A stretch of DNA of 10,475 nt, taken from assembly GCA_030637205.1 (NCBI GenBank), contig DAOVVL010000037.1, positions 1 through 10,475 of the forward strand, read 5' to 3'. Below are positions 1 through 5,868 of the stretch, piece by piece. Made by a program: the position numbers and the translations under genes. The notes beneath the pieces are model-generated. The model saw only the letters and a list, made by a program, of their open reading frames with translations. It was not told the DNA's origin and did not search any database. Within the stretch, counting starts at the first letter, position 1. Each line of letters starts with the position of its first letter. Source of the stretch: Thalassospiraceae bacterium. GTDB taxonomy: Bacteria; Pseudomonadota; Alphaproteobacteria; Rhodospirillales; Magnetovibrionaceae.

Positions 1-690
1 CGGCTCAAACGAACCGGACAGATCGGAAAGCATGACGTGAACCATGCGTTCCACCAGCGAACGTTCGATGGTGGTGTAGGGGCGACCTTCGATACGCATG
101 GCAGCCGTACCGCGCCGCCCGCCCAACAAAACGTCAACGATGGAATAGATGAGCGAGCTGTCCACCGTCAGCAGCCCATAGTTATCCCATTCTTCAGCCT
201 TGAACACGCTGAGCATGGCCGGCAGTGGGATCGAGTTCAGGTAATCACCAAAACGAATGGATGAAATATTATCCAGCGAGACTTCGACGTTATCGGATGT
301 GAAATTACGCAAGCTGGTAGACATCAGGCGCACCAGGCGATCAAAGACAACTTCCAGCATCGGCAGGCGTTCATAAGACACCAGCGCCGAATTCAGGATC
401 GCCTGAATACCCGATTTGTGGTCAACCTCGTCAAGTTCGTCATCGAAGCCGAGCAGGCTATCAATTTCATCCTGGTTCAGGACACGGGTCGATTCACGGC
501 CCGAACCGGCGGACCCACCGGCGCCGTCGCCGCCACCGCCGGTGTCGAGCATAGCGGCCCATTCGGCGGCTAGGTCATCACCTTCTTCGCCTTCTTCGCC
601 ACCCGCCGCAGGCGCACTGTCGGGATCCATTGCGGCTTCCCAGGCTGCTGCCATGGCATCTTGGTCGACGTCATCACCAGGGGCTGTCAT
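1..690 (-). CDS. fliM: Flagellar motor switch protein FliM, C-terminus cut by window edge
   Basis: FliM forms the middle of the cytoplasmic C-ring; it binds phosphorylated CheY and contacts FliG and FliN to set rotation direction. The visible 230 residues start at an ATG at 690 and run in frame to base 1 with no stop, so the C-terminal FliN-like domain lies outside. Residues 1-70 are a Glu/Asp/Ala/Gly-rich extension. The CheY-binding motif follows as LNQDEIDSLLGF at about 71-82; in E. coli FliM the equivalent motif is at the very N-terminus. The CheC-like middle domain starts near 93 and includes the GGRRG loop (190-194) and EGRPYTTIE (201-209), matching the GGxG/EGRxFT region that contacts FliG. 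The gene lies 59 bp after fliL on the same strand, so co-transcription is likely. The extension holds two similar segments, AAAWEAAMD and LAAEWAAMLD. Confidence 0.95.
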   Translation of the reverse strand, partial: MTAPGDDVDQDAMAAAWEAAMDPDSAPAAGGEEGEEGDDLAAEWAAMLDTGGGGDGAGGSAGSGRESTRVLNQDEIDSLLGFDDELDEVDHKSGIQAILNSALVSYERLPMLEVVFDRLVRLMSTSLRNFTSDNVEVSLDNISSIRFGDYLNSIPLPAMLSVFKAEEWDNYGLLTVDSSLIYSIVDVLLGGRRGTAAMRIEGRPYTTIERSLVERMVHVMLSDLSGSFEP

Positions 691-749
691 TTGTCAGCTC
701 TACTTCTTTTCAGTTCGCGACTAATTTCGTTACACCGGTCCAAAAGTTC

Positions 750-1316
750 TTACTGAACCAGCATTTCCTTAAACAACACGTCGTTGACTTGTGCCGGACT
801 GACGGCAACGTTGACGCGCTTTAACAATTCTTCTCGCAGTCTGTACATTCCGGCGGAACCCTGAAGGTCTTCAATCCGCAACTCGCGCAAATAAACCTGA
901 AAATTATCAATGATGCGCGGCATCACGTTTTCGACCTTTACAATATCTTCTGCTTTTTCCAGTTCCAGACTGACTCGTATCTTCAAGTACGTTGACTTGC
1001 GCCCGGTGGTATTGATGTTCACCAGCATTTCCGGCAAGTCATAAAAAACGGCCTCGCCCGAGATTAACGCTTGGGCTTCTTCATCAAGGGCGGTTTCCTC
1101 CTGACCGGTAATCATGTCGATCACGGGCTGAAGGTAACCCAGGAAGAAGGCCGCTGTTGCACCACCCAATAAAAGGACCAGCACAGCGGCAATGACGATC
1201 AGAAGTCTTTTTCGTCCGGATTTCGGTCCGTCCTCACCTTCTTCACCTTCTTCCCCGTCTTCGAGGTCGTCGGCATCTTCATCGTCTATTTCGTCTGCAA
1301 GATCGTCGTCGGCCAT
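750..1316 (-). CDS. fliL: Flagellar basal body-associated protein FliL
   Basis: FliL is a single-pass inner-membrane protein that surrounds or stabilises the MotAB stator and affects torque or swarming. The 188-residue protein has a very acidic cytoplasmic N-terminus (1-30, including GEEGEEGEDG), a basic stop-transfer patch (PKSGRKR, 31-37), one hydrophobic helix (about 38-60) and a periplasmic SPFH-like FliL domain (about 85-188). That domain contains the family-typical YLKIRVSLEL stretch (110-119) and ends in VNDVLFKEMLVQ. Length is normal for alphaproteobacterial FliL. The ATG at 1316 is preceded by a strong ribosome binding site, AAGGTGGAG, about 4 nt upstream. It is the first gene of a minus-strand unit with fliM, divergent from flgF. 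A perfect inverted repeat lies in its leader (1338-1357). Confidence 0.95.
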   Translation of the reverse strand: MADDDLADEIDDEDADDLEDGEEGEEGEDGPKSGRKRLLIVIAAVLVLLLGGATAAFFLGYLQPVIDMITGQEETALDEEAQALISGEAVFYDLPEMLVNINTTGRKSTYLKIRVSLELEKAEDIVKVENVMPRIIDNFQVYLRELRIEDLQGSAGMYRLREELLKRVNVAVSPAQVNDVLFKEMLVQ

Positions 1317-1337
1317 GCCGTCTCCACCTTAAACACT

Positions 1338-1357
1338 GCCGGATTTTGATATCCGGC
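1338..1357. repeat. Perfect 7-bp inverted repeat in the fliL leader
   Basis: Arms GCCGGAT (1338-1344) and ATCCGGC (1351-1357) are separated by 6 nt. The repeat ends 21 bp before the fliL start and just upstream of its AAGGTGGAG ribosome binding site. It could be an operator for a dimeric regulator or a small leader hairpin affecting fliL translation. The repeat is seen directly; its role is inferred. Confidence 0.5.
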
Positions 1358-1402
1358 TGTGGCTATCGCCCGGTTCGTTGTTCGCCTGCTTAAGTGACAA
1401 AC

Positions 1403-1417
1403 GCCCTGGCCGCGCCA
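1403..1417 (-). promoter_or_regulatory. Weak candidate sigma-54 promoter facing fliL
   Basis: On the minus strand the sequence reads TGGCGCGGCCAGGGC. It has the invariant GG (1416-1415) and GC (1404-1403) of the -24/-12 elements with the required 10-nt gap. The -12 box is GGGC rather than TTGC, so this is a weak match. A start would fall near 1392, giving a leader of about 76 nt before fliL. In C/G-rich sequence this could be chance. Confidence 0.3.
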
Positions 1418-1466
1418 AAACTCAACTACACGTTAGGCGCTGATGGTTAACAAGTCATTGAGGTGT

Positions 1467-1481
1467 GCCATCGCAAATGGC
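1467..1481. promoter_or_regulatory. Inverted repeat, candidate activator site 1
   Basis: GCCAT-CGCAA-ATGGC is a perfect 5-bp dyad with a 5-nt spacer, about 80 nt upstream of the predicted fliL start site and about 220 nt upstream of the predicted flgF start site. That fits an enhancer-type site for a sigma-54 activator such as FlbD. The dyad is seen; the function is inferred from position. Confidence 0.3.
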
Positions 1482-1499
1482 CTAAAGCGCTCTTTTCAG

Positions 1500-1519
1500 A
1501 GGCGAAATGCCTAAGGCAT
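1500..1519. promoter_or_regulatory. Overlapping inverted repeats, candidate activator site 2
   Basis: Two dyads overlap here: AGGC-GAAAT-GCCT (1500-1512) and the 13-bp palindrome ATGCCT-A-AGGCAT (1507-1519). They lie roughly midway between the two divergent promoters, 120-180 nt from each predicted start. The second is perfect with 6-bp arms. A dimeric regulator site is plausible but unproven. Confidence 0.3.
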
Positions 1520-1566
1520 AAGAATACCAAACCCGGGCGTTTGATCACAAAACAAAGCGCACCTAT

Positions 1567-1595
1567 CGGCAAGTTCTGCCGGGAAAAGACTTCCC
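1567..1595. promoter_or_regulatory. Tandem abutting dyads, candidate activator site 3
   Basis: CGGCA-AGTTC-TGCCG (1567-1581) is followed directly by GGGAA-AAGAC-TTCCC (1581-1595), sharing one base. Both have perfect 5-bp arms and 5-nt spacers. The first resembles the GGCA/TGCC pattern I recall for Caulobacter ftr elements bound by FlbD. It is centred about 120 nt before the predicted flgF start site, a normal distance for an activator acting on a sigma-54 promoter by DNA looping. Confidence 0.4.
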
Positions 1596-1668
1596 ACAGG
1601 AACCCATAAATATCAAAAAAACCGGTGAGAAATTTCACAACCAATTGATATTGCTATGTTTTAAATAA

Positions 1669-1684
1669 TGGCACGGTCTGTGCA
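1669..1684 (+). promoter_or_regulatory. Sigma-54 (RpoN) promoter for the flgFGAH operon
   Basis: TGGCACGGTCTGTGCA matches the sigma-54 consensus TGGCACGrNNNTTGCW at all positions except one T in the -12 box. GG lies at 1670-1671, GC at 1682-1683, and the 10-nt gap is exact. The predicted start is near 1694, giving a 60-nt leader before flgF. In alphaproteobacteria, mid- and late-class rod and ring genes are commonly sigma-54 dependent. Confidence 0.85.
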
Positions 1685-1753
1685 TTTCTTTGGGGGACCC
1701 AGTTTAAGAACGCCAAAGGCGTCGGGGCAAAACGGAACGAACGGAACAAAACC

Positions 1754-2494
1754 ATGGAAACCACGTCATATATTGCGCTTTCGCGCCAGACGGCTCTCAG
1801 AACCGAGATGACCGCAATTGCCAATAACATGGCAAACATGAATTCCACCGCTTTTAAAGGCGAGCGGTTGTTGTTTGTCGATCAATTGATCAAATCCAAA
1901 TCGGATAACTTTATTGCCGATCAGAATTTGTCCTATGTGCGTGACATCGCCAGTTATCGCGATACCACCGATGGCCCATTGAAACAAACCAACAACCCGC
2001 TGGACATCGCATTGGTTGGCGACGGCTATTTTACGGTCGATACCGCGGGTGGCGAACGCTACACCCGCAACGGCAGCCTGTCCCTTGATTCCGGTGGCCA
2101 GTTGGTCACCCAACATGGCGATCCGATACTGACCGAAGGCGGAGCGCCGGTGTTTTTCGCCCCAGAAGACACAGCAATCACCATCACCAAGGACGGCACC
2201 ATAGCCACCGAGAACGGCATCATCGGCAAGTTGAGCGTGGTCACCTTTACCAACGAACAAGCCATGTTGCGTGAAGCGGGCGGCTACTTCAGCACCGATC
2301 AGCAGCCCATCCCCGTTGATCGACCAAGTATCGAACAGGGCATGTTGGAAAGCTCGAACATCAAGCCGATCCTTGAAATGACCCGCATGATCAAGGTTTC
2401 CAGACAATACGCATCGACGCAAAAAATGATCGACCGCGAAGATGAACGCATTCGCCGCATGATCCAGGAATACGTGAAGATTTCCGGAGGCTAA
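1754..2494 (+). CDS. flgF: Flagellar basal-body rod protein FlgF
   Basis: FlgF is a proximal-rod subunit exported through the flagellar type III apparatus and assembled in the periplasm. The 246-residue protein has the N-terminal rod motif ANNMANMNSTAFKG (23-36), the central LVGDGYFTV (87-95) and YTRNGSLSLD (103-112) blocks of the FlgE/F/G family, and a C-terminal helix region ending near 240 with RQYASTQKMI. It starts at the ATG at 1754; the upstream ACGGAACA is only a weak ribosome binding site, but the METTSYIALSRQ opening is family-typical. It is the first gene of the sigma-54-driven operon, and flgG follows after 96 bp. FlgF rather than FlgG or FlgE is supported by its length, the SYIALSRQ start and its position before flgG. 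Confidence 0.95.
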   Translation: METTSYIALSRQTALRTEMTAIANNMANMNSTAFKGERLLFVDQLIKSKSDNFIADQNLSYVRDIASYRDTTDGPLKQTNNPLDIALVGDGYFTVDTAGGERYTRNGSLSLDSGGQLVTQHGDPILTEGGAPVFFAPEDTAITITKDGTIATENGIIGKLSVVTFTNEQAMLREAGGYFSTDQQPIPVDRPSIEQGMLESSNIKPILEMTRMIKVSRQYASTQKMIDREDERIRRMIQEYVKISGG

Positions 2495-2526
2495 GCACTG
2501 GCGATTGAAACCTGAATAAACCCAAA

Positions 2527-2546
2527 GCCTGGAACCCATATCAGGC
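2527..2546 (+). repeat. Small inverted repeat in the flgF-flgG gap
   Basis: GCCTG (2527-2531) and CAGGC (2542-2546) flank a 10-nt loop within the 96-bp gap. No T-run follows, so it is not a terminator. It may be a weak mRNA hairpin or chance. I see no second sigma-54 element in this gap. Confidence 0.2.
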
Positions 2547-2590
2547 AGCGAACGAAACAAAACAAAGTCTTTTAAGAAAGGACGGGAAAG

Positions 2591-3376
2591 ATGAGAGCAT
2601 TAAGCATCGCAGCAACGGGCATGTTGGCCCAACAGCAAAATGTCGAGGTCGTTTCGAACAACCTCGCCAACATGAACACCACCGGCTATATGCGCCGGCG
2701 TACCGAATTCCATGATCTTTTGTATCAAAACATCCGCCGCGTGGGTTCCACGTCATCGGACGCCGGCACCGTTATACCGTCGGGTGTGCAACTTGGCCTG
2801 GGCGTGAAAATGGCCGCCGTTTACCGCATCCACGAACAAGGTAACCTCAACCCTACTGACAACACATTTGATATGGCGATCCAGGGCAATGGCTACTTTC
2901 AGATTCAGATGCCCAACGGCGATACCGGCTATTCGCGTGACGGTACGTTCCAGTTGAACGCAGACGGCGAGGTCGTAACCCATGATGGTTATTCGTTGCT
3001 TCCCGCCATCACCATTACAGGCGACGCGGTTGATGTTTCGATCAACACGTCCGGCGAGGTGCTGGTCAAACTGGATGGCCAGGTTGATTATGCAAACGCC
3101 GGGCAGATCCAGATTGCCAACTTTGCCAACGACACCGGCCTCGAATCGGTTGGGTCTAACCTGTATCTGGAAACCACGGCTTCGGGTTCGCCGACCACGG
3201 CAACACCCGGAACCAATGGTTATGGAACCATCCTTCAGGGCTTTTTGGAAACATCCAACGTGAACGCGGTGGAGGAAATTTCCAACCTGATCTCGGCGCA
3301 ACGTGCATACGAAATGAATTCAAAGGTCATTACGACCTCTGATGAAATGATGCGCACCGTCACCCAGATGCGTTAA
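2591..3376 (+). CDS. flgG: Flagellar basal-body rod protein FlgG (distal rod)
   Basis: FlgG builds the distal rod that passes through the P- and L-rings. The 261-residue length is exactly family-typical. It shows MRALSIAATGMLAQQQNVEV at the start, the rod motif VSNNLANMNTTGY (21-33), and the FlgG-specific segment between about 46 and 75, including GTVIPSGVQLGLGVK, which distinguishes the straight rod from the FlgE hook. The core blocks MAIQGNGYFQI (95-105) and GYSRDGTFQLN (113-123) follow, and the C-terminal helix is GFLETSNVNAVEEISNLISA (217-236) and RAYEMNSKVI. The ATG at 2591 is preceded by AAAGGA about 8 nt upstream. It is the second gene of the operon; flgA begins 20 bp after its stop. 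Confidence 0.97.
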   Translation: MRALSIAATGMLAQQQNVEVVSNNLANMNTTGYMRRRTEFHDLLYQNIRRVGSTSSDAGTVIPSGVQLGLGVKMAAVYRIHEQGNLNPTDNTFDMAIQGNGYFQIQMPNGDTGYSRDGTFQLNADGEVVTHDGYSLLPAITITGDAVDVSINTSGEVLVKLDGQVDYANAGQIQIANFANDTGLESVGSNLYLETTASGSPTTATPGTNGYGTILQGFLETSNVNAVEEISNLISAQRAYEMNSKVITTSDEMMRTVTQMR

Positions 3377-3396
3377 TCGGGTAACGGCCAGAAGTA

Positions 3397-4407
3397 ATGG
3401 ATAAGACGATGAAACGGATAGCTGTCATAATTACAGGCTTTGCCCTTTTGTTTCCTGCCGGCGCGCTGGCAGGATCAGGAGGTGCGCAAGACGACGATTT
3501 GCAGCCATCGTTGGAAACGCTGCAAAATCCGGTGCAGTTAAATCGCCATGTTGTGATTAGTTCCGACATGATTCAGCTGGGCGATATTTTCCAGAACGCA
3601 GGTAAATATGATACCCGCGCGGTGGCATACGCACCGCGCCCCGGGCAACGGGCCGTGTTTGATGCCCGGTGGCTGGCCCAGATCGCAAAAGCGTTTCGCC
3701 TTGAATGGCGGCCCACATCAGGGCTCGACCAAACGGTGGTTGAACGCGAAGCCAACATCATTGATGCCGAAGCCATCCAGGCGATGGTGTTTGACCGGCT
3801 GATCGACGAAGGGGTTGATCCTTCATCGCAAATCATTTTGGCCAACCGCAACCAGCGCCTCTACGTGCCGGTTGGCGAGAATATCGAATTCAACATGGAA
3901 ACCATGACGTTTGATGCCATCAGCGGACGCTTCGCAACTTATCTGGTGTGGAACAATGCCAACCGTCAGGAAAAGGTTCGCATCACCGGACGCGTAGAAC
4001 AGGTCAGCGAAATTCCGGTTGTGCAGCGGCGCATCCTGCGTGGCGACACTATTCGTTCGCGCGACATTAAATGGGTACGTGTTCTGGCCAGCAAAATGCA
4101 ACGCGACTGGATCATGGAACCGTCAGACCTGATCGGCATGACCGCCACGCGCACGTTGTCTGCGGGCAAGCCGGTAAGAACAGCCGAGATCCGCCGCCCG
4201 TTGCTGGTTAAAAAGGGCTCAATCGTCATCATGCAATTAACAACACCCCTGATGAGCCTGACCGCCCAAGGCCGTGCGCTTCAGGAAGGCAGCCGTGGCG
4301 ACATCATCCGCATTTCCAACATGCAGACCAACACCGTGATCGAGGCACAAATCACAGGCCCGGGCACGGCGCGTGTAGAAACGCCAATTAACCTGGCCAT
4401 GAAATAA
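3397..4407 (+). CDS. flgA: Flagellar P-ring assembly chaperone FlgA
   Basis: FlgA is a periplasmic chaperone needed to polymerise FlgI into the P-ring. The 336-residue protein starts with a Sec signal peptide: basic MKR, a hydrophobic core (about 8-20) and probable cleavage after ALA at about 25. The N-terminal region includes VVISSDMIQLGDIF (52-65). The SAF domain lies at about 207-270 (VVQRRILRGDTIRSRDIKW, then LIGMTATRTLSAGKPV), and the C-terminal domain ends with GDIIRISNMQTNTVIEAQITG (about 301-321). An in-frame ATG at 3409 (MKRIAV) is an equally plausible start: GGATAAG lies before it, while the first ATG has only AGAAG. Both give a working signal peptide. It is third in the operon. Its client gene flgI is not in the window. 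Confidence 0.92.
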   Translation: MDKTMKRIAVIITGFALLFPAGALAGSGGAQDDDLQPSLETLQNPVQLNRHVVISSDMIQLGDIFQNAGKYDTRAVAYAPRPGQRAVFDARWLAQIAKAFRLEWRPTSGLDQTVVEREANIIDAEAIQAMVFDRLIDEGVDPSSQIILANRNQRLYVPVGENIEFNMETMTFDAISGRFATYLVWNNANRQEKVRITGRVEQVSEIPVVQRRILRGDTIRSRDIKWVRVLASKMQRDWIMEPSDLIGMTATRTLSAGKPVRTAEIRRPLLVKKGSIVIMQLTTPLMSLTAQGRALQEGSRGDIIRISNMQTNTVIEAQITGPGTARVETPINLAMK

Positions 4408-4419
4408 GGAGAACGGCCA
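4394..4419 (+). promoter_or_regulatory. Possible hairpin over the flgA-flgH junction
   Basis: TGGCC (4394-4398) can pair with GGCCA (4415-4419), the last A being the first base of the flgH start codon. The loop holds the flgA stop and the flgH ribosome binding site AAGGAG (4406-4411). A ribosome finishing flgA would open the stem, so it could couple flgH translation to flgA. The stem is only 5 bp; its function is inferred. Confidence 0.25.
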
Positions 4420-5180
4420 TGAAATCAATTACCCACCCCACAACGACCCTGGCACTGGCGCTCGGTGTTTCAGCACTGCTGCTGACAGGTTGCCAGACCA
4501 CATCGAAGTTATCAGAGATCGGTGACGGGCCGGAACTGACCCAGATCACCAATCCCAAAGTCATGCCGGCGTATCGTCCCGTATCGATGCCGATGCCGCG
4601 CCCCGAGATGATCGCGCACAATCCCAATTCGTTGTGGCGCCCCGGTGCCAAGGCATTTTTCAAGGACCATCGGGCCAAGGAAGTGGGCGATTCACTGACC
4701 GTTACGCTTTCATTGAACGACAGCGCGTCGCTGGCCAATACCACCTCGCGCAAGCGCGACGACAGCGAAGACACGGACGTGACCAACCTGCTGGGATTTG
4801 AAACCAAACTTGCCAGAAAATTGCCAACCGATTTCGATCCCACCTCGGTGATCAGTTTTGGCAACGCCCACAATACATCGGGCGATGGTTCCATTGGCCG
4901 CAGCGAACAGATCAGCCTGACCTTTGCCGCCGTGGTCACACAGGTACTGCCCAATGGATCGCTGGTGATTTTGGGACGCCAGGAAGTTCGAGTGAATTCA
5001 GAATTACGTGAGTTGATGGTGACCGGCGTGGTACGCCCGGGCGACATTGAATCGGATAACACCATTACTCACGAACGTATTGCCGAGATGCGTGTGGCCT
5101 ATGGTGGCCGCGGTACGCTCAGCAATCTCCAGCAACCGCGCTGGGGAACTCAGATCTGGGACGTGTTGTTCCCGTTCTGA
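4419..5180 (+). CDS. flgH: Flagellar L-ring lipoprotein FlgH
   Basis: FlgH is the outer-membrane lipoprotein that forms the L-ring bushing around the distal rod. The 253-residue protein has a lipoprotein signal peptide with lipobox LTGC (22-25), predicting lipidated Cys25. The core starts with SLWRPGAKAFFKDHRAKEVG (71-90), the family's SLW...FKD.RA..VGD block, then LTVTLSLNDSASLANTTS (93-110). The C-terminal half has the conserved NGSLVILGRQEVRVNSELR (179-197) and GVVRPGDIESDNTI (203-216), ending with the hallmark WDVLFPF. The ATG at 4419 is 11 nt after the flgA stop, and AAGGAG overlaps that stop codon, so the two genes are tightly linked. It is the last gene of the operon, followed by a strong terminator. 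Confidence 0.97.
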   Translation: MKSITHPTTTLALALGVSALLLTGCQTTSKLSEIGDGPELTQITNPKVMPAYRPVSMPMPRPEMIAHNPNSLWRPGAKAFFKDHRAKEVGDSLTVTLSLNDSASLANTTSRKRDDSEDTDVTNLLGFETKLARKLPTDFDPTSVISFGNAHNTSGDGSIGRSEQISLTFAAVVTQVLPNGSLVILGRQEVRVNSELRELMVTGVVRPGDIESDNTITHERIAEMRVAYGGRGTLSNLQQPRWGTQIWDVLFPF

Positions 5181-5239
5181 GCCTTCGATCGTTCCCGTTC
5201 GGAAACCAAGACCCATGTCTTGCTTTCCACATAAACTTC

Positions 5240-5270
5240 AGGCCGGAGCTTTTGCTCCGGCCTTTTTTTT
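5240..5270 (+). terminator. Rho-independent terminator after flgH
   Basis: The perfect GC-rich arms GGCCGGAGC (5241-5249) and GCTCCGGCC (5254-5262) enclose a TTTT loop and are followed by eight T residues (5263-5270); an A-T pair can extend the stem. It lies 60 bp after the flgH stop and ends the flgFGAH operon. Confidence 0.95.
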
Positions 5271-5283
5271 GGGCTTTTGATTT

Positions 5284-5312
5284 AAGAGCGCCGCTTCTAA
5301 TGGCGCGCTCTT
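5284..5312 (-). terminator. Possible terminator after dksA
   Basis: Perfect 8-bp arms AAGAGCGC (5284-5291) and GCGCTCTT (5305-5312) surround a 13-nt loop, 12 bp beyond the dksA stop on the minus strand. No strong T-run follows on the minus strand (TTAAATC only), so termination would be weak or the hairpin may instead stabilise the 3' end. Confidence 0.4.
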
Positions 5313-5324
5313 GAAATAATAAAA

Positions 5325-5741
5325 CTAATCGTCGCGGTGGGTTTTTTCCATGCGCTCGTGGCGTTCCTGCGCATCAATGGAAAGCGTCGCGATGGGGCGC
5401 GCTTCGAGACGCGGGATCGAGATCGGCTCGTGGCTGTCTTCGCAATAACCGTAAGAACCATCATCAATGCGTTCAATCGCTTCGTCGATCTTGGCAATCA
5501 GCTTGCGGGCACGATCACGGGTACGCAATTCCAGCGCGTGTTCGGTTTCCAACGAAGCACGGTCGGCGATATCAGGTTCAAGCATTGAGCTTTCCTGAAG
5601 GTGCTGGATGGTTTCGCTGGACTCGTTCAGCAATTCCGCTTTCCAGTCGAGAAGACGTTGGCGGAAATATTCCAGCATTGTCGGATTCATAAAATCCTCT
5701 TTGCCGGTCGGCTTGTAATCAGGCGAAAGTGTAACGTTCAT
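5325..5741 (-). CDS. dksA: DksA/TraR-family RNA polymerase-binding transcription factor
   Basis: DksA enters the RNA polymerase secondary channel with ppGpp and resets promoter use under starvation. The protein (138 residues from the ATG at 5741) has a coiled-coil region with the tip motif DIADRA, matching DxxDxA, and a C-terminal globular domain with GSYGYCEDSHEPISIPRLEARPIA and ERHER. The classical zinc finger is C-x2-C-x17-C-x2-C; here only the first Cys remains and the others read as Ser, Ser and Ala. Similar loss is known in other alphaproteobacterial DksA proteins that still work, such as a Rhodobacter one. A TTG two codons upstream (5747) and an ATG at 5690 with AGAGGA in front are alternative starts, but the segment before FMNP resembles longer alphaproteobacterial homologues. 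It is convergent with flgH. Confidence 0.9.
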   Translation of the reverse strand: MNVTLSPDYKPTGKEDFMNPTMLEYFRQRLLDWKAELLNESSETIQHLQESSMLEPDIADRASLETEHALELRTRDRARKLIAKIDEAIERIDDGSYGYCEDSHEPISIPRLEARPIATLSIDAQERHERMEKTHRDD

Positions 5742-5795
5742 GCTCAATATATCCCTATGAAACCCGCCGGGCCTCAGGTGTTGAAATTTCGCGGG

Positions 5796-5824
5796 AATAT
5801 ATGCAAGCAGAGCACTTTAGGCAA
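5796..5824 (-). promoter_or_regulatory. Candidate sigma-70-type promoter for dksA
   Basis: On the minus strand, TTGCCT (5824-5819) and TATATT (5801-5796) are separated by exactly 17 nt; they match 4/6 and 5/6 of the consensus. A start near 5789 gives a leader of about 48 nt. A C6/T7 homopolymer tract (5825-5837 on the plus strand as G6A7) abuts the -35 box. Confidence 0.5.
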
Positions 5825-5868
5825 GGGGGGAAAAAAAGAAGGCGCTGGAATGCTGGAAAAGGCTCAAA

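Noticed and set aside
1447..1644. Minus-strand 65-codon open frame in the fliL-flgF gap
   Set aside because: Composition is irregular, there is no ribosome binding site, and it covers the dyads and activator region; no family resemblance is seen.
1766..2560. Long minus-strand open frame (264 codons) opposite flgF
   Set aside because: It is fully antisense to flgF, which has clear rod-protein motifs; the frame shows no recognisable domain and is a codon-use shadow.
2753..3301. Minus-strand open frame of 182 codons opposite flgG
   Set aside because: Antisense to a complete, conserved flgG, with no domain and no sensible ribosome binding site.
4388..5065. Minus-strand open frame of 225 codons opposite flgH
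   Set aside because: It overlaps flgH almost entirely and has Ser/Leu-rich shadow composition; flgH ends in the hallmark WDVLFPF and is certain.
5791..5830. Possible sigma-54 element upstream of dksA
   Set aside because: No GG-N10-GC pair with flanking consensus was found; a 17-nt spaced sigma-70-like pair fits better.
5825..5868. Terminator for fliX from the T7 run on the minus strand
   Set aside because: No GC-rich hairpin precedes the T-run; the nearby repeats (TTCCAGCATTCCAGC) are direct, not inverted.
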